The notes under the pieces are model-generated. The model worked only from the letters and a program-made list of their open reading frames with translations. It did no database searches and was not told the DNA's origin. This document shows, in pieces, positions 16,362 through 23,797 of a stretch of DNA of 64,000 nucleotides. Position 1 is the first letter of the stretch. Each line of letters starts with the position of its first letter. Origin of the DNA: Modestobacter italicus (GTDB lineage Bacteria > Actinomycetota > Actinomycetes > Mycobacteriales > Geodermatophilaceae); the NCBI RefSeq assembly GCF_019799965.1, contig NZ_JABGCJ010000007.1, forward strand, positions 124,001 through 188,000. The letters are read 5' to 3'. The position numbers and the translations under genes are program-made.

Positions 16362-17642
16362 TCAGGAGAAGAGTGCTCGGCCCCACCAGTCGTCCGGCCC
16401 GGTGACCCCCGGCGGGCAGGCGAAGACGGCCGAGGAGGTGTGCCGGACGTGCTCGTTCATCGCGTCCTGGGCCAGGCTGCGCTGCACCCGGGTGAAACCG
16501 GTCTGCGGGTCGCGCTGGTAGGCGATGAAGAACAGCCCGGCGTCCAGCAGCCCGTGGTCGTCGGAGCCGTCGACGAAGCTGTAGCCGCGTCGCAGGATCG
16601 CCGTCCCCGTGGTGCTCGGGTGCGAGAGGAACACGTGCGAGGTCGGCGGGAGCGCGCGCAGGTCGACCGGGTCGAACTCCGCCCGTCCCCCCAGTGGTGC
16701 CCCCGCGCCCTTGCTGCGCCCGATCACGGCCTCCTGCTCGGCGAGCGTCGTGGCGTCCCAGGACTCCACGAGCATCCGGATCCGCCGGGTGACCAGGTAC
16801 GAGCCGCCGGCCAGCCAGTCCGCCCCCGGGTCGCCGTCGGCCACCCAGACGAACCGGTCGATCGCCGAGGCGTTCTCCGCCTTCAGGTTGTCGGTGCCGT
16901 CCTTGAAGCCGAACAGGTTGCGCGGGGTGGCCTGGGCACTGGAGGTGGACGACGTGCGTCCGAAGCCCAGCTGCGACCAGCGCACCCGCACCACGCCGGC
17001 GCCCAGCCGGGTGAGGTTGCGGATGGCGTGCACGGCGACCTGCGGGTCGTCGGCACAGGCCTGCACGCACAGGTCACCACCGCTGGTCGCCGGGTCGAGC
17101 GCATCTCCGGGGAAGGCGGGCAGCTCGGCCAGCGGCCCGGGGCGGCGGGCGGCCAGGCCGAACCGGTCGACGCCCTCGGCGCTGGTGAACAGCGTGGGCC
17201 CGAACCCGACGGTCAGCGTCAGTCCGGCGGCCGGCAGCCCCAGCGCCTCACCGGTGTCGTCGGGCACCGCGTCCGGGCCGCCCTGCACCGCGCCGACCGC
17301 ACCGGCGTCCTGACCGGCGGTCATCCGGCGCGCGGCCGCCGTCCAGGTGCGCAGCAGCTCGGCGAGGACGGCCCGGTCGTCGGTGACGACGTCGAAGGCG
17401 ACGAAGTGCAGCCGGTCCTGCGCCGGGGTGGTGATGCCGGCCTGGTGCGCGCCCTGGAAGGGGACGGCGTCGTCGGCTCCCGGACCGGCGGACGGCACAG
17501 GCTCGTCCGCGGTCGCGCGGCCGATGACGCCCCCGGCCGCGCCGGCGGCGATCACCCCGGCGGTGCCCGCACCGGCCAGTCCGAAGAACCGGCGCCGGGA
17601 CAGCCCGGTCGGCCGCGGGTCGCGGCTGACGGAGTCCGTCAC
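16362..17642 (-). CDS. Tat-exported Dyp-type heme peroxidase (EfeB-like)
   Basis: A 426-residue secreted peroxidase. The twin-arginine signal GLSRRRFFGLAGAGTAG is at about residues 12-28, followed by a hydrophobic stretch. The Dyp signature GFKDGTDN (GxxDG) holds the catalytic Asp, and a His in the LPPTSHVFLSH region is the likely heme ligand. EfeB-type enzymes act outside the membrane and often pair with EfeU/EfeO ferrous iron uptake; neither is present here. The GTG at 17642 (VTDSVSRDPRP) puts the Tat motif at the right place; the longer frame to 17753 adds Arg/Gly-rich sequence and is rejected. No encapsulin gene or cargo tail is seen. Confidence 0.88.
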   Translation of the reverse strand: MTDSVSRDPRPTGLSRRRFFGLAGAGTAGVIAAGAAGGVIGRATADEPVPSAGPGADDAVPFQGAHQAGITTPAQDRLHFVAFDVVTDDRAVLAELLRTWTAAARRMTAGQDAGAVGAVQGGPDAVPDDTGEALGLPAAGLTLTVGFGPTLFTSAEGVDRFGLAARRPGPLAELPAFPGDALDPATSGGDLCVQACADDPQVAVHAIRNLTRLGAGVVRVRWSQLGFGRTSSTSSAQATPRNLFGFKDGTDNLKAENASAIDRFVWVADGDPGADWLAGGSYLVTRRIRMLVESWDATTLAEQEAVIGRSKGAGAPLGGRAEFDPVDLRALPPTSHVFLSHPSTTGTAILRRGYSFVDGSDDHGLLDAGLFFIAYQRDPQTGFTRVQRSLAQDAMNEHVRHTSSAVFACPPGVTGPDDWWGRALFS

Positions 17643-17960
17643 CGTCCCGCGACCGCCGCTGCGCCGACCCCGTCCGGTGCCGTCGTGCCGTACCTCGGAC
17701 CGCGCACGTGCTCCCCCGGATCTGGTCCTGCCTCGTCCACCCGCCTCCAGCACGGTACTGCGCCGGACGGGTGGGCGACGGCGCCCGGCCGGTCACCGAC
17801 CGGGACGACCGCTCACGCCGTGCATTCGTCCAGTGACACAAAGGCGCCGACACCTGGGGTGTCCGACCCGATGCGCCGGCTCACCCCCCACCGGCCCCGC
17901 CCCGGGTGTCAGGGTCCGTCGCAGATGTGGGCCGGGACCGACCGGGGGGACGGAGGACGG
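17643..17960. promoter_or_regulatory. Divergent intergenic region, peroxidase / membrane protein
   Basis: About 318 bases between divergent genes. One short dyad, GACACC/GGTGTC with a 3-base spacer, is at 17849-17863, about 100 bases before the rightward gene. No gene or clear promoter boxes can be supported. Confidence 0.4.
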
Positions 17961-18548
17961 ATGACCGAGGCGGACGCCGCCGGAACGCGGCCGCCCAGCC
18001 GGGTGACCAGCTCACCTCGGCACCTCCCCCCACCACCGCCCCGGCCGCCGACGAGCAGCGACCTCGCGCCGCCGGCCCCCTACGTGGTGCCACCGGCGCC
18101 CCGGACGGTCCGGACCGCCGCGTGGGCGTGGTGCGCCGCCTCGGTCGCCGGGCTGGTCGCCCTCGCCACCGCGGCGCTGGACCTGGCCGGCCTCCGCCAG
18201 CGCCTGGTCGACTCCGCCGCGACCGCCGACCCCGCCGCCGAGGAGGAGCTGCTCCGCGAGGGGGCGGACACCACGGTGCTGGCCGTGCTGGGGCCGCTGG
18301 CCGCCCTGATCGTGCTCGGCGCGCTCTGCCTGGTGCTCTACCTGCGGCGCCGGTCGCGCTGGGGCCGCGGTCTGCTGGTGCTCGGCGTGCTCACCGTCGT
18401 GGTGGACGTGCTCGCCCAGGACCTGCTCACCGGCGGCCCCGAGATCGACCGGATCGCCGCCATCGCCCAGGGTGGCCTGATCGCGCTGGCCCTCGTGCTG
18501 CTGCTCCTGCCACCCTCACGCGCCTGGTCGCGCGAGCCCCGCGGCTGA
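17961..18548 (+). CDS. Pro-rich four-helix membrane protein, unknown
   Basis: 195 residues. The first 55 are disordered and Pro-rich (PPPPPRPPTSS, PPAPYVVPPAPRTV). About four hydrophobic helices follow, with a charged loop (AATADPAAEEELLREG) between helices 1 and 2. The ATG at 17961 follows CGGAGGACGG. Its last 33 bases overlap the 3' end of the opposite-strand dynamin-like gene. No family recognised; the layout resembles small DUF-type actinobacterial membrane proteins. Confidence 0.7.
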   Translation: MTEADAAGTRPPSRVTSSPRHLPPPPPRPPTSSDLAPPAPYVVPPAPRTVRTAAWAWCAASVAGLVALATAALDLAGLRQRLVDSAATADPAAEEELLREGADTTVLAVLGPLAALIVLGALCLVLYLRRRSRWGRGLLVLGVLTVVVDVLAQDLLTGGPEIDRIAAIAQGGLIALALVLLLLPPSRAWSREPRG

Positions 18549-20066
18549 CTCCGCCGCGTCGACCTGCTCACCGTCGTCGTCGGCGCCCAGCCCGAGCAGC
18601 AGCGTCTCCGCCTCCTGCACCAGCAGCTCCGCCGCGTCCACCGTCGCCCTGCGGGCCAGCGGGTCGGCCGCGTGCGCCTGCCAGCGGGCCAGCGACGCCG
18701 CGGCGGCGGCGCGCAGCTCGGCCGGGCCGGCCTCAGGGCCGAGCCCCAGCCGGGCGGCGACCCCGGACCCGTGCGCCCCGAGCAGCCGCTCGGCGTCCTC
18801 CCGCACGTCCGGCGGGAACGGCCCGTCCGAGGACCGCGTCCGGGCCAGCAGGTCCAGCTCCATCAGGTCCAGGGACGCCGTCCGCGCCTGCTCCAGACCG
18901 GCCCACAGCTCACCGTCGCCGCTGACCGGCCGCTCCCGCAGCAGCCGCTCCAGCAGGCGCATCGCGGTGGCCGCCTTGAGCTGGTCGCCGCGCTCGGTGA
19001 ACTGCACGGCCAGCAGGCGCTGCAGCTCCCCCAGCCCGCTGCGGGCCACCAGCTGGTCGGCGAGCGTCGGGGCGTCGCCCACCCCCGTGCGCAGCAGCGC
19101 CACCGCCATCCGGATGCCGAACAGGCCGAACCGCTCCACCAGCCCGACCCGCACCTCAGCGGAGAGGTCCACCGGCACCTCGGGCCGGCGGAACCGGTCG
19201 GCGGTGAGCAGCATCGTCTCCACGTCGGACCGGTCGGCGCGGGCCAGCGCCCGGAAGGCGACGAAGTCCCCGTGCCGCAGGGTGCGTCCCCCCAGCGCCA
19301 TCAGGCCCGCCACCGGCAGCACATTGGCGCTCAGCGCGCGCACCGCGGGCTGCTCCGCGGTGCGCCGGGCCAGCTGCCCGGCCGCGATCAGCGCGTCGAC
19401 CTGCCCACCGCCGGCGTCGTCGGCCCGGGACAGCACCGACAGCGTCGTCGTGGCCAGACCGCCGCAGGCCTGCTGGACGGCGGCCAGGAAGCTCAGGTCG
19501 GCCGGCTGGAACTGCCGGGTCAGGAAGAGCACCGCGTCCGCGCCGGAGACCTGGTCCCCGGCGTCGATGAACGCCTCGGTGCGGGCGCTGTTCTCCACTG
19601 ACAGCGAGGAGATGCCGGGGGTGTCGATCAGCGTCGCCGTCCCCAGCCCGGCGGCCGGCCAGTCGACCACCAGCCGCTCCACCTGGTCGACCGCGGCGTC
19701 GGCCAGCTCCAGCCGCAACTCGCCGCGCACCCGGCGGACCGGCAGCGGGCGGTGGGCGCCGTCGACGCCGTGCAGCACCACCCGCGGCACCGGGCCACGC
19801 CGGTACCAGGTGACCACCCGGGTGCACTCGCCGGCGTCGGTGGGGGCGATCCGCTCCCCCACCAGCGCGTTGAGCAGCGTCGACTTCCCGGCCTTGACCC
19901 GGCCCGCCAGCGCCACCCGCAGCGGCTCGTCCAGCCGCTCCCGGGAGGCCCGCAGCCGGGACACCGCGGCCGGGTCGTCGGCGTAGACCTCCAGCGCGTC
20001 GTCCAGCAGGTGCCGGACGTCGTCGGGGAGCGTCCGGCCCGCAGCCGGCCGCACCGTCGCGCTCAC
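18516..20066 (-). CDS. iniC: Dynamin-like GTPase, IniC-like
   Basis: A 516-residue dynamin-superfamily GTPase. The G1 loop GRVKAGKS is at 55-62, a switch Thr lies in TDAGECTRVVT, G3 is DTPGI, and G4 is an unusual SRADD in place of NKxD. The rest is helical stalk. No membrane helix is seen, unlike its partner, matching mycobacterial IniC. The GTG at 20066 overlaps the stop of the IniA-like gene (GTGA), so the two GTPases are made together and probably form a heteromer at the membrane. Third gene of an iniB-iniA-iniC-like operon. Orthology is inferred from order, size and domains. Confidence 0.82.
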   Translation of the reverse strand: MSATVRPAAGRTLPDDVRHLLDDALEVYADDPAAVSRLRASRERLDEPLRVALAGRVKAGKSTLLNALVGERIAPTDAGECTRVVTWYRRGPVPRVVLHGVDGAHRPLPVRRVRGELRLELADAAVDQVERLVVDWPAAGLGTATLIDTPGISSLSVENSARTEAFIDAGDQVSGADAVLFLTRQFQPADLSFLAAVQQACGGLATTTLSVLSRADDAGGGQVDALIAAGQLARRTAEQPAVRALSANVLPVAGLMALGGRTLRHGDFVAFRALARADRSDVETMLLTADRFRRPEVPVDLSAEVRVGLVERFGLFGIRMAVALLRTGVGDAPTLADQLVARSGLGELQRLLAVQFTERGDQLKAATAMRLLERLLRERPVSGDGELWAGLEQARTASLDLMELDLLARTRSSDGPFPPDVREDAERLLGAHGSGVAARLGLGPEAGPAELRAAAAASLARWQAHAADPLARRATVDAAELLVQEAETLLLGLGADDDGEQVDAAESAAGLARPGA

Positions 20067-21916
20067 GCCGCCACCTTCTCCCCGGCCAGCCGGGACACCT
20101 CCGCGGACAGCCGCTGGACCTCCTCCAGCCGGCCCCGCAGCTCGCGGATCCGGGCGGCCCGGTCGGCGGTGGCGGTCTTCGCCGCCCGCTGTGCCGTGCG
20201 GTGCGCCTCGGCGAGCGTCCGGGACATCTCCTCCACGGTGTCGGTGATCAGGTCGCGCAGCGTGCGCTGCACGACCCGGAGCCGGTCCTTGAGCTGCTTG
20301 CCCACGTGGAACACCACCTCGTCCAGGTGCCGGCGCACCGCGGCCTTCGCCTCGGCCTGCCGCCGCTGCCGGCGCACCACCTTGTCGTCGCGGTAGGCCT
20401 TGCTGCCGATCACCAGCCCCACGCCCAGCGAGATCGGGTTGATCAGCGACATGCCGACCAGGCTGGTCACCAGCCCGGTCATCAGCACCCCGCTGTAGGA
20501 GCCCCGCATGCCGATCAGCACCCGCTGGGACACCTTCAGCTGACCCCGGTCGATGTCGGTGAGGTCGACCAGGGCGCCCAGCGCGTCGCCACCGTCCCCC
20601 ACCTGGAGCTCGGGGAGGACACCCCCGCCGTCCCGGGTGAACTGCTCCACCACCTGCGCCGCCAGCCACTCCGACCGCTGGGTCGCCCAGACGAAGCTGT
20701 CGGCCACCGCGCCGGCGACCCGCCGGTCGAGCCAGTCGGCGAAGTCGTCCCACAGCGGGCCCGGGTCGTGCGCGTCGATCGCCGCGTCGGCCTCCCGGGT
20801 CACCACACGGCTGCGGTCCCGCAGGTCGTAGTCGATGTCGGCCATCAGGTCGGTCACGCCGTCGCCGAGCACCTGCTGCCAGCGCGACGAGCGCCGCCGG
20901 AGGTCCTCCACCGCCTCCCGGGCCTGCTCCAGCTCCTCGACCAGCTGCTCGCCCCGGGCGGGGTCCTGCAGGCCGGAGAGCTCGCTGCGCAGCGCCAGGG
21001 TCAGCTGGTCGGCCACCGACCGCAGGTCGTGCACCAGCGACCGGCGGGCCAGGGTCTCGGCCCGGTCGACCACCTCCCGCCGCAGGTGGGCGGCCAGCGC
21101 CCCGAAGCCGGACTCCTCGTGCAGCTCCCGGTCCTTGCGCTGGACGGCCAGCACCTCCAGCACCGAGGAGACGGTGAACACCGGGGCGCTCACCTCCGCG
21201 GCGACCAGGTGCTCCCGGTCCAGGTCGGCGATCCGCCGCCAGTCCGGACAGGCGTCGGTCTTGGTCAGGACGCAGGCCACCGTGGGGCACAACGCCGCGG
21301 CCTGCCGCAGGAACGTCATCTCGGGGGCGGTGAACTCCTGCGAGGCATCGCTGACCAGCAGGACGGCGTCGGCACTGGGCAGCAGCTCGAGGGTGGCCAG
21401 CTCCGCGCCGGTGCCCACCCCACCGACCCCGGCCGTGTCGACCAGCTCCAGGCCACCGGTGAGCAGCCGCCGGGGGAGTTCGACCTCGGCCCGCAGCAGC
21501 GACCGGCCGCCGTCCACCGTGGGAGCCGCAGCGGCCGCCGCGGCCCGGGCCGGCAGCTCGGTCACCGGGACCGGCACCCGCTCCAGCGGCGCGTCGGCGA
21601 GGTCACCGCCGGCCGAGCGGTCGGCGTAGACCAGCGCGGCCGCGGCCGTCGTGCCCTCGCGCACCACGGTCGGTACCCGGGTCGGGGTGCCCGGCCCCAC
21701 CGCGCAGACCGGTGCGCCCACGAGCGCGTTGACCAGCGTGCTCTTGCCCTGGCCCGGCTCACCCACCACCAGGACCCGCACCGTCGGGCTCTGGGTGCGC
21801 CGTTTGGCGGCCTCCAGCCGGCGCTGCAGGTCCGGTCGCTCACAGGCCCCCGCCGCGGCCAGCAACCCGTCCAGCAGCTTGATCGGCGGAGTCGCCTGCT
21901 TGGTCGGTGTCGTCAT
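20063..21916 (-). CDS. iniA: Dynamin-like GTPase with membrane hairpin, IniA-like
   Basis: A 617-residue bacterial dynamin-like protein. GTPase motifs: G1 GEPGQGKS (about 52-59), switch Thr in GTPTRVPTVV, G3 DTAGVGG, G4 TKTD. A long helical stalk follows (ARGEQLVEELEQAREAVEDL), then a paired hydrophobic hairpin (GVLMTGLVTSLVGMSLINPISLGVGLVIG) that should insert in the membrane, and a C-terminal coiled coil. Mycobacterial IniA has this layout and size and is linked to envelope stress and drug tolerance. The ATG at 21916 follows GAGGGGTGGG. It is followed without gap by the IniC-like gene and preceded by the IniB-like gene. Confidence 0.86.
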   Translation of the reverse strand: MTTPTKQATPPIKLLDGLLAAAGACERPDLQRRLEAAKRRTQSPTVRVLVVGEPGQGKSTLVNALVGAPVCAVGPGTPTRVPTVVREGTTAAAALVYADRSAGGDLADAPLERVPVPVTELPARAAAAAAAPTVDGGRSLLRAEVELPRRLLTGGLELVDTAGVGGVGTGAELATLELLPSADAVLLVSDASQEFTAPEMTFLRQAAALCPTVACVLTKTDACPDWRRIADLDREHLVAAEVSAPVFTVSSVLEVLAVQRKDRELHEESGFGALAAHLRREVVDRAETLARRSLVHDLRSVADQLTLALRSELSGLQDPARGEQLVEELEQAREAVEDLRRRSSRWQQVLGDGVTDLMADIDYDLRDRSRVVTREADAAIDAHDPGPLWDDFADWLDRRVAGAVADSFVWATQRSEWLAAQVVEQFTRDGGGVLPELQVGDGGDALGALVDLTDIDRGQLKVSQRVLIGMRGSYSGVLMTGLVTSLVGMSLINPISLGVGLVIGSKAYRDDKVVRRQRRQAEAKAAVRRHLDEVVFHVGKQLKDRLRVVQRTLRDLITDTVEEMSRTLAEAHRTAQRAAKTATADRAARIRELRGRLEEVQRLSAEVSRLAGEKVAA

Positions 21917-22081
21917 GCCCACCCCTCGGTCCGGCGGCCCCGTCGCCGCACGTGCACCGTGCCACCTCGGACGCCGACGTGCCCGGCCTCGCCGCTCCCT
22001 GTGTCCAGGAGCGGTGGGGCCGGGCACGGCCGACGTCGGTCCCGGCGGCGGGGACTCCGCCGCCGGGACCGGGTCCTCGGG

Positions 22082-23521
22082 TCAGCTGACGGGCTCGACG
22101 TCCAGGACGTTCGAGTCGTCCACGGCGACGATGTTGTCGGTGACGGCGACCGAGTTCTCGGTGTACTCCTCGGAGTTGTCGTTGAAGGAGTCCTCCACGA
22201 CGACCGGCTCGTAGTTGAACGAGTCCTCGACCTCGACGGTCTCCTCGTTGAAGGAGTCGTCCACGTCGACGTTGGTGGAGTTGTCCGAGTTGTCGGAGTT
22301 GTCGGAGTTGTCGTTGAACGAGTCCTCGACGTCCACGTCGACGGCCACGTCGGTGGAGTTGTCGGTGGAGTTGTCGGAGTTGTCGTTGAACGAGTCCTCG
22401 ACGTCCACGTGGGTGGAGTTGTCGGAGTTGTCGTTGAAGGAGTCCTCGACGTCCACGTTCGTGGAGTTGTCGGAGTTGTCCGAGTTGTCGTTGAACGAGT
22501 CCTCGACGTCCACCGAGTTGTCGGAGTTGTCGTTGTGGGAGTCGTTGACCGAGTTGTCGGAGTTGTCCTGGAACGAGTCCTCGATGTCCACGTTCGTGGA
22601 GTTGTCGGAGTTGTCCGAGTTGTCGGAGTTGTCCGTCTCGTTCCCGACCACGTTGCCGTCGCCGACGATGTTGCCGCTGCCGACGATCACGTCGTCCACG
22701 TCGACGTCGGTGTGGACGTTGTCGCCGTTGTGCACGTCGCCGCCGGCCAGGGTGTTGCCGTTGAGCGAGTCCTCGATGTCGATGGCGACGTTCGTCGAGT
22801 TGTCGGAGTTGTCCGAGTTGTCCGAGTGGTCGGAGTTGTCCGAGTTGTCGACCGTGTTGTCCTCGCCGACGGCGTTGCCGTCGCCCTCCACGGTGTTGCC
22901 GGAGTTGCGGACGTCGAGGTCGACGTTGTTGGAGTCCTCGTTGTTGTACGAGTCGTCGACGTTGAACGAGCCGTCGATGTCGACGCTGTTGTCGGTGCTG
23001 GTGTGCTGGCTGTTGTCGACGAGGGCCTTCTCCACGTCGTCGCCGGCGGCCACGCTGCCACCGGTGGCGACCACGATGTCCTCGCCGAACACCTGGTAGA
23101 CGTCCTCGCCGGCCCAGACGCTGTGCGAGGCGTCGATGGTGGTGGTCGAGGTGTAGGTGTAGTTGGTCTGGATGTACTTGAGGTGCTCGATCGCCGGGGC
23201 GCCCTCGGCCGGGGGCTTGGCGTGGTCGTCCTCGCAGTGGTCGGGCTTGTCGTGGTCGGGCTTCTCGGCCGGCGCGGTGTGCGTCGGGGCCGGGGCGGCG
23301 TGGCCGGCCGGCGCGGTGTGGGCGATCCCGGCGGCACCGACGCCCACGGGGGCGAAGTCGGCCAGCATCGGCATCACGGCGTGCACGTCGGCGGCGCAGA
23401 CGTCGTCCAGGCCGGCCGCGGCGAGGGCCTGCTCGGGGTCGGCCTGGAACTCCTCGGCCGCAGCCGGGTCGCGCAGCAGGTCGAGGATGAAGTCGAGCAG
23501 CGAGCTCGCGAGAGTGGTCAT
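22082..23521 (-). CDS. iniB: IniB-like protein with giant acidic Asp-Asn-Ser repeat
   Basis: A 479-residue protein. Residues 1-40 (SLLDFILDLLRDPAAAEEF, then ALAAAGL) match the N-terminal domain that defines IniB proteins. A His/Pro-rich segment (about 68-108) follows, then a Tyr/Thr block (TNYTYTSTTTI). From about 150 to the end is a low-complexity acidic repeat built on DNSDNS and VEDSFNDNSDNST units. There is no classical signal peptide or membrane helix. The ATG at 23521 follows GGAGGAC. It is the first gene of the operon with two dynamin GTPases. In mycobacteria IniB is Gly/Ala-rich; the Asp/Asn/Ser tail here is very different. Function unknown; possibly a secreted or scaffold protein. 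Confidence 0.8.
   Translation of the reverse strand: MTTLASSLLDFILDLLRDPAAAEEFQADPEQALAAAGLDDVCAADVHAVMPMLADFAPVGVGAAGIAHTAPAGHAAPAPTHTAPAEKPDHDKPDHCEDDHAKPPAEGAPAIEHLKYIQTNYTYTSTTTIDASHSVWAGEDVYQVFGEDIVVATGGSVAAGDDVEKALVDNSQHTSTDNSVDIDGSFNVDDSYNNEDSNNVDLDVRNSGNTVEGDGNAVGEDNTVDNSDNSDHSDNSDNSDNSTNVAIDIEDSLNGNTLAGGDVHNGDNVHTDVDVDDVIVGSGNIVGDGNVVGNETDNSDNSDNSDNSTNVDIEDSFQDNSDNSVNDSHNDNSDNSVDVEDSFNDNSDNSDNSTNVDVEDSFNDNSDNSTHVDVEDSFNDNSDNSTDNSTDVAVDVDVEDSFNDNSDNSDNSDNSTNVDVDDSFNEETVEVEDSFNYEPVVVEDSFNDNSEEYTENSVAVTDNIVAVDDSNVLDVEPVS
22140..22870 (-). repeat. Degenerate DNS/EDSFN coding repeat array
   Basis: On the plus strand the array shows many copies of GAGTTGTCGGAGTTGTC and GAACGAGTCCTCGACGTCCA. 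At protein level DNS triplets alternate with about eight EDSFN/DDSFN blocks, spaced unevenly. Base composition is visibly less GC-rich than the neighbours because of GAC/AAC/TCC codons. Repeats of this sort change copy number easily. Confidence 0.88.
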
Positions 23522-23797
23522 GGCGTCCTCCAGGGGTCTGCTCCGGACGTCGTCGTCCGGCTGCTGGGAGCAGTCAAGGACCACCGGGCCAGGTTGCCCA
23601 TCGGGTGTTGTCCCCCCATCGGCCGACCCCCGGATGGGGGATGCCCGATGACGCACCGTTAGGGGCACCGGGGTGTCGCCGATGTTCACCGTCTTCTCAC
23701 GCAACAGTGGCCACAGTGGTTCCACATCACCGTCGCGGAGGGTTACGTTCGAGCGGACTCGGGCAGTGTGGCCCCGGTCACGACGGGTGGGGGGCTC
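23522..23797. promoter_or_regulatory. Divergent control region of the ini-like locus
   Basis: A 276-base gap between the leftward iniB-like gene and the rightward Hsp70-like gene. It holds a nested inverted repeat: outer arms CATCGGG (23599-23605) and CCCGATG (23644-23650), inner arms CCCCCATC (23613-23620) and GATGGGGG (23633-23640). A second block near 23704-23725 repeats CAGTGG twice. These are good candidates for the operator of the LuxR/IniR-like regulator encoded downstream on the right side. Promoter boxes are not assigned. Confidence 0.55.

Noticed and set aside
16362-17642. EfeUOB iron-uptake operon or encapsulin cargo
   Set aside because: The Dyp peroxidase stands alone; no EfeU, EfeO or encapsulin gene and no C-terminal cargo peptide are seen.
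20308-20321. Fourth parS site (CCCACGTGGAAC context)
   Set aside because: Only one half matches; three changes in the other half and it lies inside a coding region.
22140-22870. CRISPR or non-coding satellite
   Set aside because: The repeat is in frame with the IniB-like gene and encodes regular DNS/EDSFN units.
20201-23662. A long plus-strand open frame opposite the dynamin and IniB-like genes
   Set aside because: Mirror of real genes; its repetitive Val-Asp-rich part is only the reverse of the IniB repeat.
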